The position numbers and the translations under genes are program-made. Below the pieces are notes generated by a model, which saw nothing but the letters and a program-made list of their open reading frames with translations, was not told the DNA's origin and made no database searches. 64,000 bases of DNA from Brevibacterium album DSM 18261 (lineage in GTDB: Bacteria > Actinomycetota > Actinomycetes > Actinomycetales > Brevibacteriaceae): the NCBI RefSeq assembly GCF_000426445.1, contig NZ_AUFJ01000015.1:146136-210135 (forward strand), in the 5' to 3' direction. Shown here piece after piece: positions 51,924 to 60,297 of the stretch (position 1 is the stretch's first letter; the number at the start of each line of letters is the position of its first letter).

Positions 51924-52904
51924 ATGGAACGCGTGGAAGCGGATGACCGGGTCGTCGAGTATCCCGCCTTCATCATGCCCGGGTCACGTGCGGATGGGCT
52001 CCGGCCGAGCGCGACGCGGGCCTCGGCGCGGAACCGGCCGTTCGTGCGCGGCGTCTACGTCCATCCGGGGCGCACGGAGCTGGGGTTCGGTCCGCGCTGG
52101 GCCGACGAGGACTGGTTCGACCTGCGCAACAAGGCGGTGGCGCTGCAGCACCGTTCTCCGGAGCTGGTGCTCTCCGATGTCTCGGCGGCGCGCTTCCACG
52201 GCTGGCCCCTGCCCTCTTCGGTGGGCGGTGCGCAGCTGCTGCGGGGCAGGTCCGCGCGTCAGGGGCAGATCCACATGATCCATGCGCGCAGCCAGTACAG
52301 GCTCCCCGAGGGCTTCCTCAGCCGACGTCCACGCGAGGTCGCCGTCGTGGAGAAGTACGGGGCGCGCGTGGTCGAGCCGATGGAGTGTCTGCGGCAGATC
52401 GCGCGGTGGCTCTCGGAGGACGAGCTGCTGGAGGTGATCGACGCCGTCTGCGGTCCCTGGCACGGAAGGGCACTCGACGATCCTGCCGGGATCGCGGCCT
52501 CGGCGGTGGGCTGGGTGAGGTTCAGGGGGAAGGGGAAGCTGCTGCGAGCCGCAGCGCGTGCACGGGCCGGAACGGGATCGCCGCAGGAGACGCGGGCGCG
52601 TCTACGCATTGTGGACTTCGGCCTGCCCGAACCGGAGGTCTCCCCTGCGGTTCCGCTGCGCGGTCGCACTCTGCACCCGGACCTGGCCTACCGCGACATC
52701 AGGATCGCGATCGACTACGAGGGCGACCATCACCGGACGGATGCCTGGCAGTGGGACCATGACATCAGCCGCGCGCAGCTCTTCCAGGAAGCCGGATGGC
52801 AGTACTACAGGGTGAACGCCCGCACGGACATGGGCTCCTTCCTCGCCATGCTCACGGAGGTGAGGCGCGAACGGCTGCGCTGGCTGCGGGACGGGACGCT
52901 GTGA
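51924..52904 (+). CDS. DUF559/Vsr-like nuclease-fold protein with AbiEi-type N-terminus
   Basis: A 326-residue protein. The N-terminal part (PSATRASARNRPFVRGVYVHPG, then LVLSDVSAARFHGWPLP) has the winged-helix look of AbiEi-type proteins. The C-terminal 110 residues have the restriction-endonuclease-like DUF559 pattern: HPDLAYRDIRIAIDYEGDHHRTD, with candidate active-site Asp, Glu and Asp, then WDHDISRAQLFQEAGWQYYRVNA. Such proteins are numerous in Actinobacteria and their biology is unknown. It stands alone between repeat elements B (240 bases upstream) and C (103 bases downstream). Confidence 0.75.
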   Translation: MERVEADDRVVEYPAFIMPGSRADGLRPSATRASARNRPFVRGVYVHPGRTELGFGPRWADEDWFDLRNKAVALQHRSPELVLSDVSAARFHGWPLPSSVGGAQLLRGRSARQGQIHMIHARSQYRLPEGFLSRRPREVAVVEKYGARVVEPMECLRQIARWLSEDELLEVIDAVCGPWHGRALDDPAGIAASAVGWVRFRGKGKLLRAAARARAGTGSPQETRARLRIVDFGLPEPEVSPAVPLRGRTLHPDLAYRDIRIAIDYEGDHHRTDAWQWDHDISRAQLFQEAGWQYYRVNARTDMGSFLAMLTEVRRERLRWLRDGTL

Positions 52905-53006
52905 GAGGCGCTGCTGAGCTCGCCTCGTGCAGCTCGCGGCGCTGCACGCGGGCAGCCCCTCATGCTGGCCGCCCGACGTTCTCAGTGCAGATGTCCACAG
53001 CTCTGA

Positions 53007-53133
53007 ACGTATGCAGTATCTTCGCCGCAGACGTCTTCGGCGCGCAGTCACCACATACATGCACGCAGCTTCCCCGATCAGGTATGCAGTAACTGCGCGC
53101 TGGAGCGCTCGGAGCTGCAGGAACTGCATACGC
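53007..53133. repeat. 127-bp alternating inverted-repeat element, copy C
   Basis: Decamers ACGTATGCAG (53007), CCACATACAT (53051), AGGTATGCAG (53080) and CTGCATACGC (53124), at the same offsets 44, 29, 44. The spacers pair near the centre (gcgcgcagt with actgcgcgc). The third and fourth decamers share the GTATGCAG/CTGCATAC variant also seen in the last decamer of copy B. Confidence 0.85.
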
Positions 53134-53318
53134 GTGCGCACGGCTGAGGCGAATCGCTGCCGTCGCAGCAGAGGGCGCTACTCTTGTCCGTGCCCAGCTG
53201 CGCGCTGCGTATGCGGATTCCTCGCAGCGGCCACACGGGAGGTGCAGCTCCCATCCTCGCCGCACGCTTCGCCGCGGCCCGCCTCATCCACGCGGAACCG
53301 AACGGAAGGAACACCGCG

Positions 53319-53813
53319 ATGCCCTGGACGCCCACCCCCGAGGACGACCGCCGCTTCATGGCACTCGCCATCGAGCAGGCCCGGAAGAGCTGGGACGAGG
53401 GCGGTGTGCCGATCGGCGCCGTGCTCGTCCACGAGGGAGATGTGCTCGCCGCCGGCCACAACCAGCGCTTCCAGCAGGACAGCGCGATCCTCCACGGCGA
53501 GACGGACGCCATCGAGAAGGCCGGGCGCCTGCCCGCCGGCGTCTACCGGAGCAGCGTCCTCTACACGACGCTCTCCCCCTGCATCATGTGCGCCGGCACC
53601 GCGCTGCTGTACGAGATCCCGCGCATCGTCGTGGGTGAGAACAGGAGCTTCGAGATGTCCGAGGCGCTGCTGGCCGAACGCGGCGTCCGGGTCGACGTGC
53701 TCGACGACCCCGCCTGCATCGAACTCATGGACCGCATGCTCGCCGAGCGCCCGGACCTGTGGAGCGAGGACATCGGCGTGGAGGCCGGGGAGACCGCGAA
53801 GGCCGCGCGGTGA
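53319..53813 (+). CDS. Cytosine deaminase, small zinc-dependent (yeast FCY1-like)
   Basis: A 164-residue CDA-fold deaminase. Zinc ligands and catalytic Glu are in ILHGETDAIEKAGRL (His, Glu) and TTLSPCIMCAGTALLYEIPR (two Cys). The C-terminal VVGENRSFEMSEALLAERGVRV and ERPDLWSEDIG follow the yeast cytosine deaminase layout more than that of bacterial TadA or guanine deaminase. It should convert cytosine to uracil. The ATG at 53319 follows GGAAGGA; a longer in-frame reading is not supported. It overlaps the permease gene by 4 bases (GTGA), giving an uptake-plus-salvage pair. Confidence 0.87.
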   Translation: MPWTPTPEDDRRFMALAIEQARKSWDEGGVPIGAVLVHEGDVLAAGHNQRFQQDSAILHGETDAIEKAGRLPAGVYRSSVLYTTLSPCIMCAGTALLYEIPRIVVGENRSFEMSEALLAERGVRVDVLDDPACIELMDRMLAERPDLWSEDIGVEAGETAKAAR

Positions 53814-55153
53814 AGCGCGGGGAGGGGAGCGAACCCGGGCTCTCCGCGCAGGTGAGCGGAGAGGCGCGTCCGGCGGCGCCTGTCGATCCCGACTACCCCA
53901 TCACCCCGGTCCCGAGGTCTGCGCGGCGCTCGGCCTTCTCCATCACCGTGGTGCTCGTGGGCTTCACGATCTTCGCGCCCACGCTCATGGCAGGGGCTTC
54001 CGTCGGCGCCGCGTTCCACTTCGCGGAGTTCCTCGTGGTCCTCCTCGTGGGGTCGCTCGTGCTGGGGGTCTATGTCGCGGCGATCGGGTTCCTGGGCGCG
54101 CGCACGGGGCTGACCACCGTCGTCATGTCCCGCTACAGCTTCGGCACGGTGGGCTCCAAGCTCGCCTCCCTGCTCCTGGGCGGCACGCAGGTGGGCTGGT
54201 ACGGCGTGGCGGTGGGCACCATCGGGCAGATGACGGCGCTCGCCTTCGGCTGGTCCGGCTGGTGGGCTCCGGCGATCGTCATGATCGTGGTGTCCGGGCT
54301 CATGATGCTCACCGCGCTGTTCGGGTACGAGGGCATGTACTGGGTCTCCCTCGTCTCCACTCCACTCATCCTCATCCTCGCGTTCTGGCTGACGTTCCGC
54401 GGGTTTGCGGAGGTGGGCGGCCTCTCCGGCATCTTCGCGATGGAGCCGGCGACCTCGATGAGCTGGGCGCTCGCGGTGACGACGATCGTGGGGACCTTCG
54501 CCTCAGCCGGTACGCAGGCGGCCAACTGGACGCGGTTCGCCCGCAGCGGCCGGCATGCGGTGGCGGCCTGCGGCATCGGCTTCGTGGTGGGCAACGGGCT
54601 CATGGTGTTCTTCGGCGCGGTGGCCGCGCTCGCCTTCGGTGAGGGCGATTTCACGACGCTGCTCATCAGCATGGGGATGATCGGATGGGGGCTGTTCTTC
54701 CTGTTCGGCAACCTGTGGAAGTCCAACGCGGATGCCGCGTACGCCTTCGGTGTGGCCGGGGCCGAGATCGCGAGCGACAGGCGCAAGGGGCCCTACATCA
54801 TCGGGGGCGTGGTGATCGGCACGATCCTCGCGCTCACCGGCGTGGAGGGCCACATCGTCGGCTATCTCAGCCTGCTGGGCGTCTTCGTCCCGCCGCTGGG
54901 CGGTGTGCTCGTGGGCGACTGGATCGCGCGGTGGCGGCACGGGCAGCCCCCGCTGGAGACGCTCACGGAGAAGGTGCGCTGGCAGGCGCTCGTGCCGTAC
55001 GCGCTCGGTGCGGCGGTGGCGTGGTTCTCGAACGAGCACGCCGTCGGCATCGCCCCGCTCAACGGCATCGTGGTGGCGCTCGTGCTTGCCTGGGCGCTGG
55101 GGCGGTTCGCCTCGGGCCGGACGGCACCGCAGGTCCCGGCTGCGGTGGGGTGA
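53810..55153 (+). CDS. codB: Cytosine/purine permease, NCS1 family (CodB-like)
   Basis: A 447-residue transporter with twelve predicted helices. After a 40-residue cytoplasmic start, signatures are SITVVLVGFTIFAPTLMAGASVG, FLGARTGLTTVVMSRYSFGTVGSKLASLLLGGTQVGWYGV, and ASAGTQAANWTRFARSGRHA, as in CodB. A helix toward the end reads GVFVPPLGGVLVGDWIARW. The GTG start at 53810 overlaps the deaminase stop, so its substrate is almost certainly cytosine or a close analogue. Confidence 0.9.
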   Translation: MKRGEGSEPGLSAQVSGEARPAAPVDPDYPITPVPRSARRSAFSITVVLVGFTIFAPTLMAGASVGAAFHFAEFLVVLLVGSLVLGVYVAAIGFLGARTGLTTVVMSRYSFGTVGSKLASLLLGGTQVGWYGVAVGTIGQMTALAFGWSGWWAPAIVMIVVSGLMMLTALFGYEGMYWVSLVSTPLILILAFWLTFRGFAEVGGLSGIFAMEPATSMSWALAVTTIVGTFASAGTQAANWTRFARSGRHAVAACGIGFVVGNGLMVFFGAVAALAFGEGDFTTLLISMGMIGWGLFFLFGNLWKSNADAAYAFGVAGAEIASDRRKGPYIIGGVVIGTILALTGVEGHIVGYLSLLGVFVPPLGGVLVGDWIARWRHGQPPLETLTEKVRWQALVPYALGAAVAWFSNEHAVGIAPLNGIVVALVLAWALGRFASGRTAPQVPAAVG

Positions 55154-55169
55154 CTGCGAGGCGGCAGGT

Positions 55170-55646
55170 TCAGCAGCCCTGCCCGCCCCTCTCCCAGCCC
55201 AGGCGGATGAGCTGCTCGAGGACATCGAGGTCGATGTCCTCGGGCTTGTTCACGTAGGTGCAGGCGGCCCCGCGGGTGTGCTTGCCCAGCCGCTCCCACA
55301 GCTCCGGGGCCGCCTCGTGGGGAGGCAGTCCGTAGAGCGAGAGCTTCGCCTTGCGCGGGCTGAACCCCGACCGGAACGCCGTGCCCGACCAGCCGCTCGC
55401 GTACGTGTAGTCGTAGCTGCCGTAGCCCACCATCGACTCGCCCCACATGACCGGGCGCTCGCCGGTGGCGCGGCCGTAGATCTCGAGCAGGAGCTCGCCG
55501 TGGACCCGGCGGCGGGGAGCCTCGAGCGAGCGGATGTACTCCAGGGGGTCCGCCTCGGTGGGGGCCGTGGCGGGCTGCTTCGCCGGCTTCTTCGCGGAGC
55601 GGCCGTCGGGCTGCTCGGAGGAGGGCTGCGCGGAATGTGCGGTCAT
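55170..55646 (-). CDS. DUF1801 (YdhG-like) family protein
   Basis: A 158-residue protein. After a 40-residue Pro/Ala/Lys-rich start, the domain reads DPLEYIRSLEAPRRRVHGELLLEIYGRATGERPVMWGESMVGYG, and then FSPRKAKLSLYGL and CTYVNKPEDIDLDVLEQLIRLGW, the SCP-like alpha/beta fold of DUF1801. The function is unknown. The ATG at 55646 follows GGAGGC and is better than the upstream GTG/ATG at 55679. It is convergent with codB, only 16 bases away. Confidence 0.8.
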   Translation of the reverse strand: MTAHSAQPSSEQPDGRSAKKPAKQPATAPTEADPLEYIRSLEAPRRRVHGELLLEIYGRATGERPVMWGESMVGYGSYDYTYASGWSGTAFRSGFSPRKAKLSLYGLPPHEAAPELWERLGKHTRGAACTYVNKPEDIDLDVLEQLIRLGWERGGQGC

Positions 55647-55707
55647 GCCTCCATTCTCATGCCGAGCGAGGCGGCGCACCAGGTGCTCTTCGGACCGGCC
55701 CGCCGCT

Positions 55708-57606
55708 TCAGCCCGCCGGAGTCTCCGTGCTCATCCGCAGCGCCGCCACGAGGCTCCGGTAGTACGCGCTCTCCCGCAGGAGCTGCGTGTGCGTGCCGCG
55801 CGCGGTGATCCTCCCGGCGTCCATGACGAGGATCTCGTCCGCATCCGCCACGGTGGAGAGCCGGTGCGCGATCGTCACCACCGCACGCTCCTCGGCGGCG
55901 CCGGCGATTGCCGCCTGCACCGCGGCCTCGGTGAGCCCGTCCACCTGGGCCGTCGCCTCGTCGAGCAGCAGGATCCGGGCATCGGCCAGGAGCGCCCTGG
56001 CCAGGCTTATGCGCTGCCGCTGCCCGCCCGAGGTGCTGGTCTCCGTCAGCGGCGTGTCCAGTCCGTTCGGGAGGCCGTCGATGAACGCGCTCAGGCCCAG
56101 CTGCTCGGTCACCGCCCGCACCCGCTCGCGGTCCGCCTCGGGGTTGGTGAACAGCAGGTTCTCCCCGATGGTGCCCGGCACCACCGGCGTCTCCTGCTCC
56201 ACATAGGCGAAAGCCGCCCGCGTCCGCGTGGGGCTGAGCTCCCGGTACTCCTCCCCGAACAGGCGGATGCTGCCGTGCTCCGGCTCGAGGAAGCGCATCA
56301 TGAGGTTGAAGACCGTGGTCTTCCCCGCTCCCGAGGCGCCCACCAGCGCGATGTGCCCGCTGCGAGGGATGCTCAGGTCGAGGTCCCGCACTGCGGGCTC
56401 CGCGGCTCCCTCGTAGCCGGCGGTGATCTCCGAGAACTCCAGGGCGGGGGCCGCGCCCGGAGCGCCGTCGCCGAGGCCGCCCCCGGATCCGGTGGGGCCT
56501 CGCGCGGCGCTGTCCTCCCCGCCTCCGCGGCGGACCTCCCACGTGACCCGCGCCTCCTGCGGCATCTGTTCGATCTGCCGGATGCGCCCTGCGGCGGCGA
56601 GCCCCGACTGCAGCGTGCTGAGGTTCTGCGTGAGCTCCATGAGGGGTCCGCTGAGGCCCCACACGTACAGGAGGAACGCCACGAGGGTCGAGACGGTGAT
56701 CTCGCCCGTACTCACCCGGAACGCCCCGAAGGCCAGGACCAGGATCACTGCGGCGTCGAGGCCGGTGCCGGCGATCGTCCACGCCCCTGCCTGGATGCGC
56801 ACCGACCGCAGCGCCTGGTGCCGGGACTCGTCCACGTGGTGCATGAGGGCGCGCAGGCGTCGGGTCTCCGCGCCGGAGGACTTCACGGTCTTGATCGCCC
56901 GGACGGTGCCCTCGAGCTCGGTGCCGAGTGAGGAGAGCGCGGCCTGCGACTTCTCCTCGACGGCGGCGATGCGCGGCATGAGGACCACGAAGAGCAGGAA
57001 GATCACCGCCACCACCAGCAGGGTGGCGCCCAGGAGGACGAGGTCCAGCGCCGCCATGAGGACGAGTGAGCCCGCGAGCATGATCGAGCCGTTGATGAGT
57101 CCGATCACCGCGGAGGAAGCCGCCTGATTCAGCAGCACCGTGTCCGAGGTGACCCGGGTGACGAGTTCGCCCGGCCCGCGCGAGAGGAGCGCGAAGACGC
57201 GCGCGCCGAGGTAGCGCATGATCATGCGGCGGCGCGCGTCCCGGACGATGTCCTCGGCCACGCGCCCCATGAGCGTCCACTGGTACCAGCCCACGACGGC
57301 GCCCACCACGAGGAGCACGGTGAGCAGCAGGACGGGAGCGCGGAGGGAGCCGCCGGCGTCCAGTGTGTCGAGAACCCATTTGGTGACCATCGGCGAGGCG
57401 AGGCCCATGGCGGAGACGGCCAGCGCGAGCAGCAGGCCCAGCAGCAGCCGGGGAGCCTGCGGGCGGGTGAAGGACCACAGGATCGTGAGCCTCTCACGCG
57501 TCGAGGCGGCGTCCGCGTCCGTTTTTGCGGCATTGCCGTCACGGGAACCGGCGCTGAGGCGCGGCTGATCGGGATCGCGCACTGCATCTGAGACGGCCAT
57601 AGCCAC
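55708..57606 (-). CDS. ABC exporter, fused permease-ATPase (type I, multidrug-like)
   Basis: A 632-residue half-transporter. Six membrane helices span about 45-330 (LLLGLLLALAVSAMGLASPMV, VLLLTVLLVVGAVVGWYQW and others), with the RGPGELVTRVTSDT coupling segment. A Gly-rich linker carries no function. The NBD has Walker A GASGAGKTT, Q-loop VEQETPVVPGTIGENLLF, signature STSGGQRQR, Walker B ILLLDEAT and H-loop IAHRLS. Start: GTG 57606 or ATG 57600, both without Shine-Dalgarno, next to the palindromic operator. It is repressed, probably, by the divergent TetR protein. Confidence 0.9.
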   Translation of the reverse strand: MAMAVSDAVRDPDQPRLSAGSRDGNAAKTDADAASTRERLTILWSFTRPQAPRLLLGLLLALAVSAMGLASPMVTKWVLDTLDAGGSLRAPVLLLTVLLVVGAVVGWYQWTLMGRVAEDIVRDARRRMIMRYLGARVFALLSRGPGELVTRVTSDTVLLNQAASSAVIGLINGSIMLAGSLVLMAALDLVLLGATLLVVAVIFLLFVVLMPRIAAVEEKSQAALSSLGTELEGTVRAIKTVKSSGAETRRLRALMHHVDESRHQALRSVRIQAGAWTIAGTGLDAAVILVLAFGAFRVSTGEITVSTLVAFLLYVWGLSGPLMELTQNLSTLQSGLAAAGRIRQIEQMPQEARVTWEVRRGGGEDSAARGPTGSGGGLGDGAPGAAPALEFSEITAGYEGAAEPAVRDLDLSIPRSGHIALVGASGAGKTTVFNLMMRFLEPEHGSIRLFGEEYRELSPTRTRAAFAYVEQETPVVPGTIGENLLFTNPEADRERVRAVTEQLGLSAFIDGLPNGLDTPLTETSTSGGQRQRISLARALLADARILLLDEATAQVDGLTEAAVQAAIAGAAEERAVVTIAHRLSTVADADEILVMDAGRITARGTHTQLLRESAYYRSLVAALRMSTETPAG

Positions 57607-57609
57607 TAT

Positions 57610-57627
57610 TGGGACATATATGTCCCA
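57610..57627. promoter_or_regulatory. Palindromic operator between the ABC exporter and tetR
   Basis: TGGGACATATATGTCCCA, a perfect 18-bp palindrome, 3 bases from the exporter GTG and 55 bases from the tetR ATG. The centre also resembles a -10 region, so a bound repressor would block exporter transcription directly. Confidence 0.75.
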
Positions 57628-57681
57628 TATTTGTCAACGCCTGTCTTGAATGAGTGCGGAAGAGTCCAATACTGTGTGGGC

Positions 57682-58470
57682 ATGTCCGACTCTCCTTCGT
57701 CCGCGGACCCGGCGCAGGCCCCGCAGTCCGCCCTCAGCCCCACCGCGCGGCGCACGCGCACTGCGATCATGACCGCGGCCATCGACCTGCTGGCGGCTCA
57801 TCCCGAAGCGCCCATGAAGGACATCGCCGAGGCCGCCGGGGTCTCCCGGAGCACGCTGCACCGGTACTTCGCGGACCGGGCGACGCTGCGGCTCGCGCTG
57901 GACGAGCTCACCGTCTCCCAGTGGCGCGAGGCGGTGCGGGCCGCGCGCATGGGCGAAGGCACCGGGCTGGCCGCGTTCCGCAGGCTGTCCGCGGAGGCGC
58001 TCGACCGGCTCGACGTCCTCGCCTGGTGGATGGTCACCCCGGAGCTGTGGGAGCCGCAGGGCGATGCCGTTCCCGAGGCGGCCTCGGCCTCCGCTGTGCG
58101 GGCGGCTGGAGAGACGTCCGCGACGGGGGAGGCGCAGGGCGCGGGGGAGCCGGCCGGCGTGCGTCAGCTCAGCGCGCCTCGGCGGCCTGCCAGCGCCGAG
58201 GGGAACCCCGAGGCCGTGCACGCCCCGGAGGCGGCGCAGGCCGCTCTCGTGCCGGAGGACGCCGAGATCGTCGCGGCCCTGCACCGGGGCGCGGAGGACG
58301 GGAGCATCGACCCGAAGGTCGAGCCCGCATGGCTGCTCAGCCTGCTCTGGGCGGTGCTGTACTCGGTGCGCTTCACGCCGGCTGAGGGCGGCCTCTCCGC
58401 GTTCGACGCCCGGGCCCAGGGCCTGCGCACCCTGCTCAAGGCGGCAGCGGCAGAACCGTCGGGGGTCTGA
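57682..58470 (+). CDS. TetR-family regulator of the adjacent exporter
   Basis: A 262-residue TetR protein. HTH: PMKDIAEAAGVSRSTLHRYFADRATLRLALDEL at about residues 38-70. The ligand domain is interrupted by an Ala/Glu/Pro-rich insertion (about 133-190) that is not usual in the family. The ATG at 57682 is preferred to a longer reading from 57631, whose start lies almost in the operator; no strong ribosome site is visible. It is divergent from the exporter, sharing the TGGGACATATATGTCCCA site, which suggests exporter repression and possibly autoregulation. Confidence 0.83.
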   Translation: MSDSPSSADPAQAPQSALSPTARRTRTAIMTAAIDLLAAHPEAPMKDIAEAAGVSRSTLHRYFADRATLRLALDELTVSQWREAVRAARMGEGTGLAAFRRLSAEALDRLDVLAWWMVTPELWEPQGDAVPEAASASAVRAAGETSATGEAQGAGEPAGVRQLSAPRRPASAEGNPEAVHAPEAAQAALVPEDAEIVAALHRGAEDGSIDPKVEPAWLLSLLWAVLYSVRFTPAEGGLSAFDARAQGLRTLLKAAAAEPSGV

Positions 58471-58646
58471 CACCCGGGGACCCTGCCGGGCGGCGGGAGC
58501 CGGCCGGCCTCGCGCGCAGCCGCTCGGGACCGGATCCGCTCGCGCGCCCTTCGCGTCCTCGACCTCCATGACGCTGAGCGTCGTCCTGTGTCCCACTGTG
58601 TCCGCGCGGCTGAGCCCGCTGCGGCGCTCGCGTACGTTTGCAATCA

Positions 58647-58730
58647 GGATCACGAGAGCCGGTCGCACAGCTCTGGCTGACCGGCCGGCAACCCCAACGC
58701 CAGCGATGGGTGCCCCAGATGACGATCCGG
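58647..58730 (+). ncRNA. SAM-IV-type riboswitch
   Basis: The sequence ggatcacgagagccggt, then ggccggcaaccccaac, ggtgccccagatgacgatcc has the order of conserved blocks of SAM-IV aptamers (cacgag-gcc, cggcaaccc, ggtgcccc-gat-gacgat). P1 forms from ggatc (58647-58651) and gatcc (58724-58728). It lies 74 bases before metY, a methionine biosynthesis gene, so S-adenosylmethionine should switch the operon off. Confidence 0.85.
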
Positions 58731-58803
58731 CAGACGGACGGACCGCCGCCTGCAAGCTCGGCGCACCGGCGGTCCTCCGCCCGCGCCCCGTCCAGGGGGA
58801 GAC

Positions 58804-60297
58804 ATGACTGCTCACATCCGCCCAGCACAGGCGATCGCCACAGCGCAGATCCACGCCGGCACCGCAGTTCCCGTGCCCGCCCGGCCCGTGCAGCCGCCGC
58901 TGCACCTCTCGGCCGCCTATGAGTTCGACTCCCTGCGCGATGCGCGCGAGGCCTTCGCCCAGCGAGAGCCCGCCTTCACCTATGCGCGCACGGGCAGTCC
59001 CACGGTGGCGCTGCTGGAGCGGCGCCTGGCCGCGCTGGAGGAGGGGGTGGGCGCGGTGGCCACCGCCTCGGGCCAGGCCGCCCTCGCCCTCACGCTCCTG
59101 GCCCTCGCCGGCCGCGCAGGGCAGCACCCGCAGGCGCGCCCGGAGCCGGATGCTCCCGGCGGCCAAGTGGTCGCCTCCGCGCGCATCTACGGCGGGACCG
59201 CGGACCTTCTGAACGACACCCTCGCCGAGGCCGGGATCCGGGTGAGCTGGGTGGACCCGCGCCAGCCCGCGCAGTGGGCGGCGGCAGCGAACTCGCGGAC
59301 CCGGGCGTTCCTCGTCGAGTCGATCGGGAATCCGCATGCGGACCTGCCCGACATTCCCGCGCTCGCGGAGATCGCCCACCTCCACGGCGTGCCGCTGATC
59401 GTCGACAACACCCTGGCCACACCCCATCTGCTGCGGCCGGGGGCGCTGGGTGCGGACCTCGTCGTCCACTCCGTCACCAAGTACCTCACGGGCAACGGCA
59501 CCGCGCTCGCCGGAGTCGTCGTGGACACCGGGCGCTTCAGTCCCAGTGCGGAACCGGAGAAGTGGCCGCAGCTCACGGCACCCACCGTGCGGTTCGGGAA
59601 CGCCTCGCTCGTGGAGCGGTACGGCGAGCACGGCGCGCTCCTCCACCTCATCCGCGCCAAGTTCCTCCACGACCTAGGCCCCTGCCTCTCGCCGTGGAGC
59701 GCGCAGCAGGCTCTCGACGGGATCGAGACCCTCGACATCCGCGTGGAGCGGCACTGCCGTACGGCCGAGGCGCTCGCCGCGCGCCTCCACGCCCACCCCG
59801 GTGTGCGAGTCGTCCGCCATCCCAGTGTGCCCGGCTCACCGGATGCCGCGCTCGCCCGCCGCGACTTCCCGCGGGGCGCCGGGGCCGTGCTGTCCTTCGA
59901 GCTGGACGGCGATCTGTCCGTGGTGGAGCGCTTCGTGGATGCGCTGCGGGTGTTCCGCCTGGCGGCCAACATCGGCGATGCCCGCTCGATGATCTCCCAC
60001 CCGGCCTCGATGACCCACTGCCGGCTCTGTCCGGAGCTGCGGGACGCGGGCGGCATCACGGAGAGCACCCTCCGACTCTCCGTGGGGCGGGAGGATCCGG
60101 AGGATCTCTGGGCGGACCTCGCCCAGGCGTTCGCCGCCGCAGGGCTGGCAGAGGCGGGGCATGCCGCCGCAGGGCTGGGGGAACCGCAGACCGCGCCCGA
60201 GGCCGGAGTCGCCGATGTGCCGGCCTCCCCCGCGCGTGCGGGGCGGGGGTACGCTCCGGAAGCGCCGGTCCGCGAAGCCGAGGCGGTGACGGCATGA
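58804..60297 (+). CDS. metY: O-acetylhomoserine sulfhydrylase-type PLP enzyme
   Basis: A 497-residue Cys/Met-metabolism PLP protein. Typical segments: FTYARTGSPTVALLERRLAALE, IYGGTADLLNDTL, IPLIVDNTLATPHLLRPGALGADLVVHSVTKYLTGNGT with the Schiff-base Lys, SPWSAQQALDGIETLDIRVERHC and SHPASMTHCRL. It makes homocysteine from O-acetylhomoserine and sulfide. The last 60 residues are an Ala/Gly/Pro-rich tail absent from most homologues. It is under the SAM riboswitch and overlaps metB by 4 bases. Confidence 0.88.
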   Translation: MTAHIRPAQAIATAQIHAGTAVPVPARPVQPPLHLSAAYEFDSLRDAREAFAQREPAFTYARTGSPTVALLERRLAALEEGVGAVATASGQAALALTLLALAGRAGQHPQARPEPDAPGGQVVASARIYGGTADLLNDTLAEAGIRVSWVDPRQPAQWAAAANSRTRAFLVESIGNPHADLPDIPALAEIAHLHGVPLIVDNTLATPHLLRPGALGADLVVHSVTKYLTGNGTALAGVVVDTGRFSPSAEPEKWPQLTAPTVRFGNASLVERYGEHGALLHLIRAKFLHDLGPCLSPWSAQQALDGIETLDIRVERHCRTAEALAARLHAHPGVRVVRHPSVPGSPDAALARRDFPRGAGAVLSFELDGDLSVVERFVDALRVFRLAANIGDARSMISHPASMTHCRLCPELRDAGGITESTLRLSVGREDPEDLWADLAQAFAAAGLAEAGHAAAGLGEPQTAPEAGVADVPASPARAGRGYAPEAPVREAEAVTA

